This document shows positions 37,501-43,129 of a DNA stretch of 64,000 nt, in pieces (position 1 is the stretch's first letter; each line of letters begins with the position of its first letter). The position numbers and the translations under genes are program-made. The stretch covers positions 24,171,965-24,235,964 of the forward strand of contig CM067309.1 in NCBI GenBank assembly GCA_034231615.1, in the 5' to 3' direction. The notes below the pieces were generated by a model. That model did not search any database. It was given only the letters and a program-made list of their open reading frames with translations, and was not told the DNA's origin. Source of the DNA: Meghimatium bilineatum (taxonomy: Eukaryota; Mollusca; Gastropoda; Stylommatophora; Philomycidae).

Positions 37501-37991
37501 ATGTTTCTTATTTTTTTACATATTAATTTGGCCTGTTATCCATCTCATTTGTGCACCTGCCACCTGTGTTAAAATGGTGCTTAAATACTTATATCAAAAT
37601 ACAAGTCTTTATCAGCTTGATGTAATTTTGTATAATTGATTTTGATACTGTTGTGAATTAACAACCTCACTATATGAATTCGATTTACGCAATGAACATT
37701 TACAGAGCGTTGTACATTAAACAAGCATCACATAATCCAGTATAAATAACTGAAAAAACAAATCAAATAACATAATGTCCGATATTTCTGTCCACAGATC
37801 CGATTCCATGCCCTGCAGGCAATGGCCTTTTTCCTCATCCAAGAAACTGCCATCAGTTCATGTTCTGCACCCATTTTGTACCTTTAGTCCTAACCTGCCC
37901 AGATTCACTCCTCTACAACGCCCAGACACTTACCTGTGACTTCGCGCACAATGTACAGTGTGCCAGGTACGATGACTACATCAACAAATAG
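13601..37991 (+). CDS. Secreted seven-domain chitin-binding (CBM14/peritrophin-A) protein, 11 coding exons
   Basis: Spliced model: 13601-13646, 15793-17499, 20818-20920, 23254-23378, 25199-25408, 27394-27684, 29271-29379, 32253-32449, 34181-34340, 36373-36545, 37798-37991. The total is 3315 nt, giving 1104 residues and a TAG stop. Every junction is GT-AG and keeps frame. Residues 1-15 form a hydrophobic signal peptide. CBM14 domains span Cys31-82, 592-645, 666-717, 739-789, 838-889, 946-998 and 1045-1095. Spacing is nearly constant: C-x11-13-C-x5-C-x9-C-x12-C-x7-10-C. Residues 83-584 are an acidic Ser/Thr/Asn-rich linker. CBM14 modules bind chitin in peritrophic membrane, cuticle and mollusc matrix proteins; extracellular chitin binding is inferred from the family. 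No catalytic domain is seen. The start is chosen because its signal peptide splices in phase 1 to exon 2. A 5' UTR exon may begin near 13564, after a CAG. Promoter not identified. Confidence 0.88.
13850..14010 (+). mobile_element. LINE 3' end with TTGA-type tail, in intron 1
   Basis: Encodes [21 protein letters not shown] and a stop. The end CGGCATGACACT continues into TTGATTGATTGACTGATTGA. The same end and tail recur at 25820-25920 and 22030-22130. Confidence 0.7.
14221..14501 (+). mobile_element. Family S retroposon, full length with target-site duplication
   Basis: A 281-bp element bracketed by AAGTCAGAAC at 14211-14220 and 14502-14511. It begins GCCCTTGTGTTGTCGGGACC and ends TTTGAGAACGAACGCAGAAG with a GAAG tail. 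This copy defines the unit length. No A or B box was recognised, so the source RNA is unknown. Confidence 0.85.
14520..14840 (-). mobile_element. Two partial family S subtype 2 copies
   Basis: 14520-14580 and 14728-14840 both begin (plus-strand view) with a CTTTTTCA(A/G)CGTTCATTCTC stretch followed by CCCGC(T/A).GATCTC. They match the tail half of the copies at 10330 and 24795. Confidence 0.6.
14880..15065. repeat. Short tandem repeats: ~15 bp x3 and ~39 bp x3
   Basis: TATTTTGTAATCTGT occurs three times at 14878-14922. A ~39-bp unit with GAACACCGTAAACAATG and GAATTGCC(T/C)GC occurs at 14961-15060, the last copy decayed. Confidence 0.7.
15100..15480 (+). mobile_element. LINE C-terminal fragment in intron 1
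   Basis: [20 protein letters not shown] and, in another frame, [12 protein letters not shown] match LINE C-terminal patterns. It ends in GATAGAGATAGATATA. Confidence 0.6.
15595..15780. repeat. 31-bp minisatellite next to exon 2
   Basis: About six units of TTGTTGAGAGAGAACTCATA plus TTTGATTAT. The last unit ends about 12 bp before the exon 2 acceptor. Confidence 0.9.
15793..17499 (+). CDS. Exon 2: CBM14 domain 1 plus long acidic Ser/Thr-rich linker
   Basis: This 1707-nt exon is far larger than the others (46-291 nt). The acceptor is CTTCAG and the donor ACAG|GTAAGA, phase 1 at both ends. It encodes residues 16-584. Cysteines 31, 44, 50, 60, 73 and 82 make CBM14 domain 1, with aromatic Phe47 and Trp75 at the usual positions. 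Residues 83-584 are low-complexity and rich in Ser, Thr, Asn, Asp and Glu, with several N-x-S/T sites. They look like a mucin-like spacer. The open frame runs 36 codons past the donor into LINE-derived intron sequence, so intron retention would add a short tail and stop at 17609. An in-frame ATG at 15717 lies inside the upstream 31-bp repeat and is not used as the start. Confidence 0.9.
17550..18600 (-). mobile_element. LINE family D copy in intron 2, interrupted by a family A insertion
   Basis: The minus strand from 18600 carries RWAGHLV-like and [13 protein letters not shown] segments. After the interruption at 17852-18387 it continues to [18 protein letters not shown] and the 3' end near 17550. 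It begins only about 50 bp after the exon 2 donor. Confidence 0.75.
17852..18387 (-). mobile_element. LINE family A, 5'-truncated, nested in family D
   Basis: Minus strand: [20 protein letters not shown], then, overlapping in another frame, the CCHC-like end and a GAA tail at 17852. The target-site duplication TAT(T/C)GTGGTC is at 17842-17851 and 18388-18397, one base differing. The RNase H part keeps [11 protein letters not shown] intact. Confidence 0.85.
18601..18880 (-). mobile_element. Second family D 3' end
   Basis: Repeats the zinc-finger-like end and flank seen at 17550-17840, but more decayed (AACTGTCCAAGCACATTTGT on the minus strand). Confidence 0.55.
18990..19290 (-). mobile_element. 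LINE family E 3' end fragment
   Basis: [18 protein letters not shown] then [10 protein letters not shown] parallels NQQLTGTLRAYTFRWLTE..EHIWECHQC at the end of the element at 40425-41970. Confidence 0.55.
19684..20165 (-). mobile_element. LINE family B, 5'-truncated copy
   Basis: Encodes [18 protein letters not shown] through [15 protein letters not shown] and a stop, then a TGATGATGATGA tail. It is close to the better copy at 59939-61245, with several substitutions. Confidence 0.85.
20200..20545 (-). mobile_element. Another LINE C-terminal fragment
   Basis: [20 protein letters not shown] and [17 protein letters not shown] match the RT C-terminal (connection) region of LINE proteins. It sits between the family B copy and exon 3. 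Confidence 0.6.
20678..20756. repeat. (TA)n microsatellite
   Basis: About 38 TA units, ending 62 bp before exon 3. Confidence 0.95.
20818..20920 (+). CDS. Exon 3: first half of CBM14 domain 2
   Basis: The acceptor is CATTCAG and the donor AGAAG|GTACGA. It enters in phase 1 and leaves in phase 2. It carries Cys592, 605 and 611 with the VYYHC core. The split falls between the third and fourth cysteines, inside codon Arg619 (AG|A). A 15-bp tandem array starts about 25 bp after the donor. Confidence 0.88.
20943..21296. repeat. 15-bp minisatellite next to exon 3 donor
   Basis: About 24 variant units of CTATAGTGAAACGTG. Because 15 is divisible by three, a 161-codon frame runs through it; that frame is an artefact outside exon 3. 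Confidence 0.9.
21318..21570 (-). mobile_element. LINE A-related C-terminal fragment
   Basis: [20 protein letters not shown] parallels [20 protein letters not shown] of family A but is clearly diverged; probably a sister family. Confidence 0.65.
21605..22130 (+). mobile_element. Family S tail and LINE TTGA-type 3' end
   Basis: 21605-21673 is an S tail (CTCTGCAGGAGTCTGACATTG, GAAGACGAAGAAG). 21960-22130 is a LINE 3' end (ACTAAACTTATTAACAACAC, CTCGGCATGACACTCGATTG). The ~290 bp between shows nothing recognisable. Confidence 0.55.
22672..23050. repeat. 16-bp minisatellite in intron 3
   Basis: GAGAGTAAGTATATCT repeats about 14 times, then a variant AAAGTAA(T/G)TATATATA takes over. It is followed by the CT and TA microsatellite that leads to exon 4. 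Confidence 0.9.
23124..23227. repeat. (CT)n(TA)n compound microsatellite
   Basis: About 11 CT units then about 40 TA units, ending 26 bp before exon 4. Confidence 0.95.
23254..23378 (+). CDS. Exon 4: second half of CBM14 domain 2
   Basis: The acceptor is TTCTCCAG; starting after this AG is the only choice that keeps DCPTGQVF in frame. The donor is TTAC|GTATGA, phase 1. It carries Cys621, 634 and 645. The fifth-to-sixth cysteine gap is x10, with five serines where most sister domains have Trp. This module may therefore bind ligand differently or weakly. A 32-bp repeat array begins just past the donor. Confidence 0.88.
23395..23500. repeat. 32-bp repeat beside exon 4 donor
   Basis: Three copies of ATTCAGTTATCTCGTATTG followed by (A/G)TG(C/T)CATCATCA, starting about 15 bp past the donor. 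Confidence 0.85.
23640..23960 (-). mobile_element. LINE C-terminal fragment with (TTA)n tail, intron 4
   Basis: Minus strand: [13 protein letters not shown] and [12 protein letters not shown], then ACGGATTATGGGTTTCA and about 65 bp of TTA units (23648-23712). The pre-tail motif matches 44370 (minus) and 54640 (plus), and resembles 13390. Confidence 0.7.
24000..24175 (+). mobile_element. LINE 3' end fragment, intron 4
   Basis: Encodes a broken version of [17 protein letters not shown] as at 63770-63955, ending near GAATGTTACATGACAGATG. Confidence 0.6.
24480..24555. repeat. (GT)n microsatellite
   Basis: GT-rich tract with a few interruptions. Confidence 0.9.
24590..24955 (+). mobile_element. 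LINE fragment followed by family S subtype 2 copy
   Basis: 24590-24790 is a broken LINE C-terminal segment, also seen at 28050-28240. 24795-24955 is S subtype 2 (ATTACATCCTGCTGGAAATA, GATCCAGCGGGAGTTTGAGA, GAAGACGAAGAAG). Confidence 0.55.
25199..25408 (+). CDS. Exon 5: CBM14 domain 3
   Basis: A complete module in one exon, phase 1 at both ends. The acceptor is TTCCAG and the donor TCTG|GTAAAT. Cysteines are 666, 679, 685, 695, 708 and 717, with the HYFEC core and Trp710. A short charged tail, residues 718-730, follows. Starting two bases later would meet a stop at once, which fixes the acceptor. Confidence 0.92.
25540..25920. mobile_element. Composite LINE remains in intron 5
   Basis: A minus-strand segment at 25618-25790 matches 29853-30060 (CTCTGCTAGACTGTAACCTG). 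A plus-strand end at 25830-25920 encodes [15 protein letters not shown] and carries the TTGATTGATTGA tail. Confidence 0.55.
26036..27107. repeat. 43-bp minisatellite filling intron 5
   Basis: About 25 units of GATGTGATTGTTCTATGTAT TCATGCC(T/A)GTAAATGTGTGA(T/G)CT. Two main variant sites (CTG/CAG and ATC/AGC) are shuffled along the array. The first copies have TTTATG instead of TTCATG. Confidence 0.92.
27394..27684 (+). CDS. Exon 6: CBM14 domain 4 and charged linker
   Basis: The acceptor is AACTCAG and the donor CCAG|GTATTT, phase 1-1. Cysteines are 739, 751, 757, 767, 780 and 789, with the VYYIC core and Trp782. Residues 790-827 form a Glu/Lys/His-rich spacer before domain 5. The first cysteine gap is x11, one shorter than in most of the other modules. 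Confidence 0.92.
27745..27810 (+). mobile_element. tRNA-like SINE head remnant
   Basis: TAGTACAGTGGCTAA resembles an A box and GGTTCGATTCC a B box 30 bp later. No full cloverleaf was established. Confidence 0.4.
28050..28305. mobile_element. LINE fragment (+) joined to a family S tail (-)
   Basis: 28060-28245 parallels 24590-24790. 28250-28305 is a minus-strand S tail beginning CTTCTTCTTCTTCTGCGTTC. Confidence 0.55.
28640..29015. repeat. Degenerate GTAATGTT-type tandem repeat, intron 6
   Basis: Loosely repeated (G/A)GTAATG(T/C)T(G/T)(G/T)TA units of 9-15 bp. It is strongly diverged, so an old array. Confidence 0.7.
29271..29379 (+). CDS. Exon 7: first half of CBM14 domain 5
   Basis: The acceptor is TTCCACAG and the donor ACAG|GTAAGC. 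It enters in phase 1 and leaves in phase 2. It has Cys838, 851 and 857 (FIHC core). The split inside Arg864 (AG|A) is at the same place as in domain 2, between cysteines three and four. A 71-bp array starts about 45 bp after the donor. Confidence 0.9.
29420..29715. repeat. 71-bp minisatellite beside exon 7 donor
   Basis: Four units (spacing measured as exactly 71 bp between 29431, 29502, 29573 and 29644) containing AAAGTAGTCTTTGAGGTAAA and CGATGTACAACTTGTGTG. Confidence 0.92.
29853..30060 (-). mobile_element. Dispersed repeat, LINE-like
   Basis: Similar to 25618-25790: CTCTGCTAATTGTAACCTGT, TACTCCTACTTGTAAATC. No frame is intact. Confidence 0.45.
30166..30310 (+). repeat. Intron 7 direct duplication, copy 1
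   Basis: Shares AGAGAT(A/T)C(C/T)AGCTCTACCT, AAGTGTT(G/T)TGTTGGATCAAT, TATGTCCATGTCTCTA and GAGAACATACCTGGATAACA with 31908-32035, about 1.74 kb away. Confidence 0.7.
30535..30650 (+). mobile_element. LINE 3' end with (TTA)n tail
   Basis: CCATGTCAGGATTTTGGTC runs into about 36 bp of TTA units. Only the end is recognisable. Confidence 0.5.
31085..31215 (+). repeat. Interstitial telomere-like repeats
   Basis: Degenerate TTAGGG units: AGGGTTAGGGTTAGG and many TAGGGTTA pieces, interrupted. TTAGGG is the usual metazoan and molluscan telomere unit. Confidence 0.7.
31250..31462 (+). mobile_element. LINE 3' end with GAA tail
   Basis: Encodes [20 protein letters not shown] and [12 protein letters not shown], then AGAAAGAAGAAGAAGAAGAA. 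It is a different family from A but has the same tail type. Confidence 0.65.
31908..32160 (+). repeat. Intron 7 direct duplication, copy 2, with degenerate ~24-bp repeats
   Basis: Matches 30166-30310, then continues as loose GAACATACCTGGATAACATA repeats. Confidence 0.65.
32253..32449 (+). CDS. Exon 8: second half of CBM14 domain 5 and linker
   Basis: The acceptor follows a repetitive pyrimidine tract ending TTTTCAG; the donor is CCTG|GTACGT, phase 1. Cys867, 880 and 889 with Trp882 complete domain 5. Residues 890-929 form a basic linker leading to domain 6. Confidence 0.9.
32460..33405. other. Intron 8 unique part with one tRNA-like remnant
   Basis: Apart from a tRNA-like stretch at 32795-32870, no feature is recognisable in this stretch. 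Confidence 0.4.
32795..32880 (+). mobile_element. tRNA-derived SINE head
   Basis: TAGCGGCATAATTGTTGAAA then GTGGGTTCGAATC. It has the same layout as 63675-63745 and 59360-59470. Confidence 0.45.
33410..33885. repeat. 34-bp minisatellite, intron 8
   Basis: About 13 units of TCTTCAGAGATAAATGTGTC followed by CTATCACCAGTGTA. Confidence 0.92.
33925..34172. repeat. 42-bp minisatellite running into exon 9 acceptor
   Basis: Nearly six units of CTGAATTCAAATCACAACCA CTTGTGACAATATTTATACACA. The final unit is diverged and supplies the exon 9 acceptor. Confidence 0.92.
34181..34340 (+). CDS. Exon 9: first two thirds of CBM14 domain 6
   Basis: The acceptor TATTTACAG lies in the last, diverged unit of a 42-bp minisatellite. 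The donor is TTCAG|GTATGT. It enters in phase 1 and leaves in phase 2. It carries Cys946, 960, 966 and 976. Here the intron falls between the fourth and fifth cysteines (codon Arg983, AG|A), unlike domains 2 and 5. Confidence 0.9.
34380..34790. repeat. GTGT-rich low-complexity region after exon 9
   Basis: TTTGTGTGTG and GTAGGTGTG motifs, with a pure (GT)n core at 34549-34588. Confidence 0.85.
35045..35215. repeat. ~46-bp minisatellite, intron 9
   Basis: Four imperfect units of TTTACTATCCATCTGTTCTTG and TTATGTTCATATTC. Confidence 0.85.
35205..35935 (-). mobile_element. LINE (family B relative) fragment, intron 9
   Basis: Minus strand: [23 protein letters not shown], then [21 protein letters not shown] and [20 protein letters not shown] to a 3' end near 35260. 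It is the same order as family B but diverged and frameshifted. Confidence 0.7.
35985..36305. repeat. 42-bp minisatellite before exon 10
   Basis: About eight units of CACTCCAAACAGATATTCTA TATACAGACATAAAAAGTGCAG, ending about 70 bp upstream of exon 10. Confidence 0.92.
36373..36545 (+). CDS. Exon 10: end of CBM14 domain 6 and linker
   Basis: The acceptor is GTTGACAG and the donor GCGG|GTAAGT, phase 1. It supplies Cys989 and Cys998 with Trp992, then a Ser/Glu-rich linker (residues 999-1040). The acceptor has only a weak pyrimidine tract. Confidence 0.87.
36975..37560 (-). mobile_element. LINE (family B relative) fragment, intron 10, hosting a P element
   Basis: Minus-strand reading gives [20 protein letters not shown] and [17 protein letters not shown], equivalent to [14 protein letters not shown] and [15 protein letters not shown] of family B. 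It is split by the element at 37273-37441. Confidence 0.65.
37273..37441 (-). mobile_element. Family P palindromic element, second copy
   Basis: TTGAGACTAACGGGAATTGA and its complement GGTTCAATTCCCGTTAGTCT close the palindrome. The target-site duplication CAATATAACATC is at 37261-37272 and again after the element (37442-37453). As at 5312-5593, a ~40-bp non-palindromic piece (TAAGTAGGAAGC..) sits at one side. Confidence 0.75.
37798..37991 (+). CDS. Exon 11: CBM14 domain 7 and stop codon
   Basis: The acceptor is TGTCCACAG, phase 1. Cysteines are 1045, 1058, 1064, 1074, 1087 and 1095; the last gap is x7 and the usual Trp is missing. The protein ends YDDYINK with TAG at 37989-37991. A possible weak poly(A) signal ATTAAA lies at 38304-38309, and a better AATAAA near 39077; neither is proven. 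Confidence 0.9.
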
Positions 37992-38367
37992 TCACTCTGC
38001 AGATGAATCATATTTCTCATGGATCACATCGTCACTACTTAGAGAACACATGAAACAGACATTTTTCCACGTGATCTTTCGTTGAAACACGTTAAAATCA
38101 CCAATAGTAAATAGAATTATCATGTAAAAAGAATATATTTAACAGAGGAGTCAATATTTTCCTGTCACAAATATGCTTATTACAACGGAAAAAAAGCAGG
38201 TCTAACACAATGGGATCCGTTTTCTATTAGTAAGCAAATTCGTTCTAGTTTCTTGTTGCTTTATCAGCCCACATAAAAAAATTTTTTTAACAACTTGTGC
38301 TACATTAAACAACGACTTCCACATTTACAGAATAGACGTGTCAAATATTGAATCCAATTTGTAATCG

Positions 38368-38715
38368 CTAACAAATTTCAACTAATCCTTACACATTATA
38401 GAAGCACTCGATAACAAATTTGAACTAGTCCCTTACATAATATAGAAGCACTTGCTAACAAATTTCGGCACACCGCTTTTACATATTATATAAGCACTCA
38501 CTAATTTCAAACTATTGCTTACATATTACAGAAGCACTCGCTAACTAATTTCATCCTATTCGCTTACATATTACAGAAGCACTCGCTAACTAATTTCATC
38601 CTATTCGCTTACATATTACAGAAGCACTCGCTAACTAATTTCAACCTATTCGCTTACATATTGCAGAAGCACTCGCTAACTAATTTCAACCTATTCGCTT
38701 ACATATTATGGAACC
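38368..38715. repeat. 45-bp minisatellite downstream of the gene
   Basis: About seven units of CTTACATATTACAGAAGCAC TCGCTAACTAATTTCA(A/T)CCTATTCG, more diverged at the left. It could lie in the 3' UTR. Confidence 0.9.
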
Positions 38716-40190
38716 ACTCAGTCTAGACAAATTGTATAATAATCCGTGTCTACATTCCATCAATATTCAGAATGTCAGCACGTTTATGGCTGTAGATTCA
38801 TGTGCACCTAAAATAGTGTCAAACTCTAGTTTTAACATGGCATTGTAATATTCTCGTTAATACGACACTTAAACCTCTTTTCATTCAACATTACACCAGT
38901 ATTACCGAAGCCTTAGAACAAAGAGGCGTGACGATATTTTTATGTTAATGTTTTCAAACTGAAACATCTACGACCCTGGAGGGTAATGGGTTTGATGATG
39001 ATGATGATGTTTCAGAAATATCTAGAATAACAAAATGCACAAAAGGCGCTGAGTGAAACAAAGGTTTTATTTGGTATAATAAACTCATTTTATTTCACGG
39101 TATAATAAACCCCAATAATAAACTCATGAAAAGTAACAGTGTAGATGGATCTTTGTTTAAAATAGATTGGGGAAATATTGGAGAGAGACCAAAAAAATTA
39201 CTAGAAGACAGTTGAACTAGATCACTACGTATGCTTAACAATAATATCTCAATGCTGGCATCATTAGCGATTCTGTTCATTTTAACACTTCTTTCATATT
39301 TCCGAATGTACACTTTTCCAGGGTTAACATTCGTGGGTGTCCATGTTTCAGCTTTAAAATGTACTCGCATCATTTCAAAGTCTCTTATGATGTTGTTCCC
39401 TGAACTTCGCTCTCAAATATTGTTTGATATCTTACACCTTGCTGCAACCAATATAAACTCCCGCCACTTATTTAAATGGCGGTATCTCATAGACCAGTAA
39501 TCCCATGTTCAGAAACCATTAGTCATTTCGTAGTGTTCACTGCCTTGTTAATGAACAATAGTAGTCCCCTGATCAGAAACCATTACTCATCTCTCGTTCA
39601 GTATCCTGTTGATGGAGTTGACCCGTCTCCAATCACTTCCGAACTATAATTTAAAACTCTTTACCATGTTCGAATCCCTAATCCGAAGTTATCTAATCAT
39701 AACAACTTGTACATAAATCCTGTATATATTTTGATAACTATAAACATCTTTTGTTATATTTTGCACACGACATCTTTTATACAAATCGATACCTTTTCTA
39801 CGAATTCGTATCTTTTTTTTATCAACCAATATGTTGGTTTAATAAAATAATCTCTGCACAGAAAACTAATTTGACGTTTGTTATTTAATTGTATCTGTTT
39901 GTATGCTAGTATGACCTGCTTTTGTTTACTTTGAAAGTCAAGATGATGTGTCCGTGATTATAATGATGGTTTTAATTATTTGTGATAGGGATGTGATAGT
40001 CAGATGGTAATGAAGACGTTAATCATATATGATATAAATATGATAAGGGTGGACGTTACAAAAACATTAATAGCATGATGGAAAACTATTAATAAAGAAT
40101 GCAATACAAATCAACGTTTAAGTCTAATATCTTCGTCAGAAACAACAATGATAAAATAATAATAGAGAAAATATGCGTACAATATTTTCT
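38716..40190. other. Gene-poor stretch
   Basis: A possible very decayed LINE segment on the minus strand near 39100-39400 (AETWTPTNVNPGKVYIRKYE) is the only hint. AATAAA motifs occur near 39077 and 39103. Confidence 0.35.
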
Positions 40191-40194
40191 TTTC

Positions 40195-40410
40195 TGCCTT
40201 TCTTTTCAAACGATTGCAGATTTTCAGAATGTAGCTAGGAGAAATGAATGTATCGTGTCATTGTTTATACCATCGCTGCGATATCTATGGCTTTAGGTCA
40301 TGCATATCCGACTACAGGACGGTGTTTGAATAACTTTCGCTCTGGAATGGAGTGGCAACTACGCTGAAAACCTCCTTAGTCGCCCCTTACGTCATACGTG
40401 GAAGGTGATT
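40195..40410 (-). mobile_element. Diverged family S copy
   Basis: TCGTGTCATTGTTTATACCA, CGCTGCGATATCTATGG and CCTCCTTAGTCGCCCCTTAC follow the minus-strand order of S. Confidence 0.65.
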
Positions 40411-40424
40411 GATTGAGAACCTCA

Positions 40425-41970
40425 GGACGCTGGGCTCGGCAGGATACTGACATATGCGGATGACCTCTTGCTGTACAAATACGGAAGAAACAGAAACATG
40501 ATTGATGATGTACAGCGTAATCTAGAAGATTTGTCGCTCTGTTGTACTAACTACAAGGCAATTATCAATCCCACCAAGGCAAACATCGTCTGGTTCTCAC
40601 TGAACAACAAAATAGTCACAGACACATTACCAGTCTCCTGCATGGGCATCAACACTGACAGGGAGCAGACTATGAAATATAGAAGCATCACTTTTGATAG
40701 ACGTCTGTCTTTCGCGAAACATGTAGACAATATCATTCAGAAAGCTGGGAAGGATGTTAGTGCAGTCAAAATCATGGCATCTGCAGAGATGCCGCAACAA
40801 ACCCTTTTTCAGATGATGTAGGCAGTAGTATTATCTGTGTTGGATTATGGTTTAGGTTTATTGACACTGTCGCAAACACAGACGGATAGATTTGAGAGAG
40901 TTCAAAATGAGGCCATGAGAGCTGTCCTAAGATGCACACGAGATAGACATATCGTGACCATGAGGTTTCTCATAGACCTACCTAGCATCAAATCAAGACA
41001 TGAAATAGCGCAGGTTAATGAATACTTCAAGGTCGTCAATAATGATCGTCACCTCTTACACGAATCTCTAGAGAACACAAAAAGAAAGCGAATAAAGAGA
41101 GGAAGGTCCTAAATGGCAGGAGCGGAAGATACCCTACTCAGAGTTTGGGAGCTGGAGGAAGTAGGAAGAGGTTGTGAATGGGTGACATTTGGTAAAGAGA
41201 GAAAATTATGGACAACAGTGGTGATACAGATGGGAAGAGAGTGCCGCGACTGGGCTGCCAACAGAACAGTAAATGATCCAAGAACTCATACTGCAGCACT
41301 CGAAGCCACACTATACAATAATTTACACAGACGGCTCAGTAACGCAAGAAATAAACAGGTGTAGTTGGGATTTCGTGGCCTACCAAAATAGCAAGAAATT
41401 AGCTGAGAAGTCAGCTGCCTACCCCACTATAACATCAAGTATGAGAATGGAAAAACAAGCGATTACAGCAGCTCTAACTTAGCTTGCGACGCACCACCAG
41501 CAGACTCAGTGATTCTATCGGACTCTCAAAGTATGCTGCGCAAGATAGTAAAGTGTATGGCCAGAACTGAATGGGTCACTCTTCTCGACAATGCGCAGTG
41601 CATACATGAATTTACTGTCCTGGTCATGCTGGGGTCAGGGGAAACGAAAGAGCCGATATGTTGGCTGGTAAAGCTTTGGTGAACGACACCGAGATAGGAC
41701 GAGACAGGATTGAATTGATTAGAGCAGTCATATATACCCTAAGAGAAGACGAGGAGGAAGTCGAACGTGACAATGTACATATTCAGAGAATTGTAGAAAC
41801 GGGAGTGACTAGAGGTGATGGGAGAAAGTGCTCCCTCTCCGGAAAGATCAGAAGATCGCGTAATCAGCAACTGACTGGGACACTGCGCGCATACACTTTT
41901 AGATGGCTGACGGAGCGGCAAGAGGAGCATATATGGGAATGCCACCAGTGCTGTGACGCTTATTCCTAAT
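40425..41970 (+). mobile_element. LINE family E: RT palm/thumb and RNase H, frameshifted
   Basis: Intact ILTYADDLLLYKYG (YADD codons 40453-40464) opens it. It continues as LDYGLGLLTL..FERVQNEAMRAVL, the usual RT-thumb to connection segment. RNase H follows with IYTDGSV and, after frameshifts, DSQSML and MLAGKAL. The 3' part encodes EEHIWECHQC. It is an I/Jockey-type LINE, 5'-truncated and dead by at least two frame breaks. Confidence 0.8.
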
Positions 41971-42106
41971 CAAGAACCCCGGGAATGTGATCGATTAGTT
42001 CTTACTTCCTATGTGCAGGGGGTGGCTTTTTGAGATTTCTTTCATACCTAGGAGAATTCAGATTTCGGCTTATTGATTATGCATTCTACTCAGAGGGAGA
42101 ACGGAG

Positions 42107-42312
42107 AATGTAGTCCGGAGAACGCAATGCGTTGTGTCATGGTTTACATCATTGCTGCGAAAGCTGCTCCTTTCGGCCTGACACATCCGACTTGAGCATA
42201 GCTTGGGTCACTGACCTATATGGGATGGGGCAGCCAACTCTATCCCATAACCTCCTTAGTCGCCTCTTACGACATGCATGGAAGGTAAACAGTGTTGCTA
42301 TTCTTTGCTAAC
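42107..42312 (-). mobile_element. Family S copy
   Basis: GTAGTCCGGAGAACGCAATG through CCTCCTTAGTCGCCTCTTAC to TGTTGCTATTCTTTGCT (plus-strand view). The GAAG tail is missing or replaced. Confidence 0.75.
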
Positions 42313-42364
42313 AAATTAATGGAAAGACAAGAGAAGGAAGGGGAGGAATGGTCAAGGTATCGCC

Positions 42365-42762
42365 TTGCCGAAACCAAACTCTTTAAGCTTCGCGGCCTGC
42401 CACGGCAGGAGCTACCGCGCAGTTTCTCGAGAGCTGAGGAGCACTGCGCATAGGTACCCCGTCTTCCTTCTCCCTTTGGCCAGCTAGCCAAAGTTGATTA
42501 AATCAACAAACTGGTGCGGCTCCGTTCTTAGCCAGAGCAATCATAGCAAGCGCTCTTTGAACCTGACGACCCAGTGAGCAAAAAAACCAACGTTCAAGCC
42601 GTCACCGTGGGTTGTATCGAGGACTCGTAGATACCCCGAAAAAAAGGTAGCAGCCAGTCGACTGAGGCGACGCTTCATGCTGTCCCGTTCGATAAGACGT
42701 GCAAAGACTATTGCTTACATTCGCCTGCCGGCTTGCGGCTGTGAGTTTGTGGGCGAAACCGA
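42365..42762 (-). other. Probable ITS1 piece attached to the 18S fragment
   Basis: It directly follows the 18S 3' end on the minus strand and is clearly GC-richer than its neighbours. The identity as ITS1 is inferred from position only. No 5.8S sequence follows, so the rDNA piece stops inside the spacer. Confidence 0.55.
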
Positions 42763-42916
42763 TAATGATCCTTCCGCAGGTTCACCTACCGAAACCTTGT
42801 TACGACTTTTAGTTTCTCCAAGCGATCGAGTTCGAGCTTCTTCCCGGCCAGCTGTACCGGCACTTGCGCGCCAGAATGAGACCAATCCGAAGCCCTCACT
42901 GAACCACTCAATCGAG

Positions 42917-42950
<34 letters not shown>

Positions 42951-42958
42951 AGTAATGA
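42763..42958 (-). pseudogene. 18S rRNA 3'-end fragment
   Basis: Minus strand: CCCTTTGTACACACCGCCCG, GTCGCTACTC, GTCGTAACAAGGTTTC and GGTGAACCTGCGGAAGGATC ending in ATTA, the universal 3' end of eukaryotic 18S. About 196 nt are present. The rest of 18S is absent; a LINE fragment starts within about 60 bp. Small differences from the usual consensus occur (CGGTAGG for CCGTAGG). This is an ectopic rDNA piece, not a working gene. Confidence 0.9.
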
Positions 42959-43014
42959 ACCGGTAGACCGAGAGAGACTGGAGAGAGCCGGTAGACAGTA
43001 GGGCAGGAGACAAC

Positions 43015-43100
43015 GTTGTTGTTTCATTGCCGTGCCAGGCTGTCAAACTGTCTAATATTTTCTCACGTTGTCGCCCTCTGTCTCTGTTGTCTTCAATTTA
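43015..43100 (-). mobile_element. LINE family B fragment
   Basis: CCGTGCCAGGCTGTCAAACT and CTCACGTTGTCGCCCTCTGT equal a segment of the family B copy at 60035-60105. Confidence 0.8.
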
Positions 43101-43129
43101 TTTTACATCGCCCATGTGTCATGAAAAGC

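Noticed and set aside
42763..42958. A working 18S rRNA gene
   Set aside because: Only the last ~196 nt are present, next to transposon pieces.
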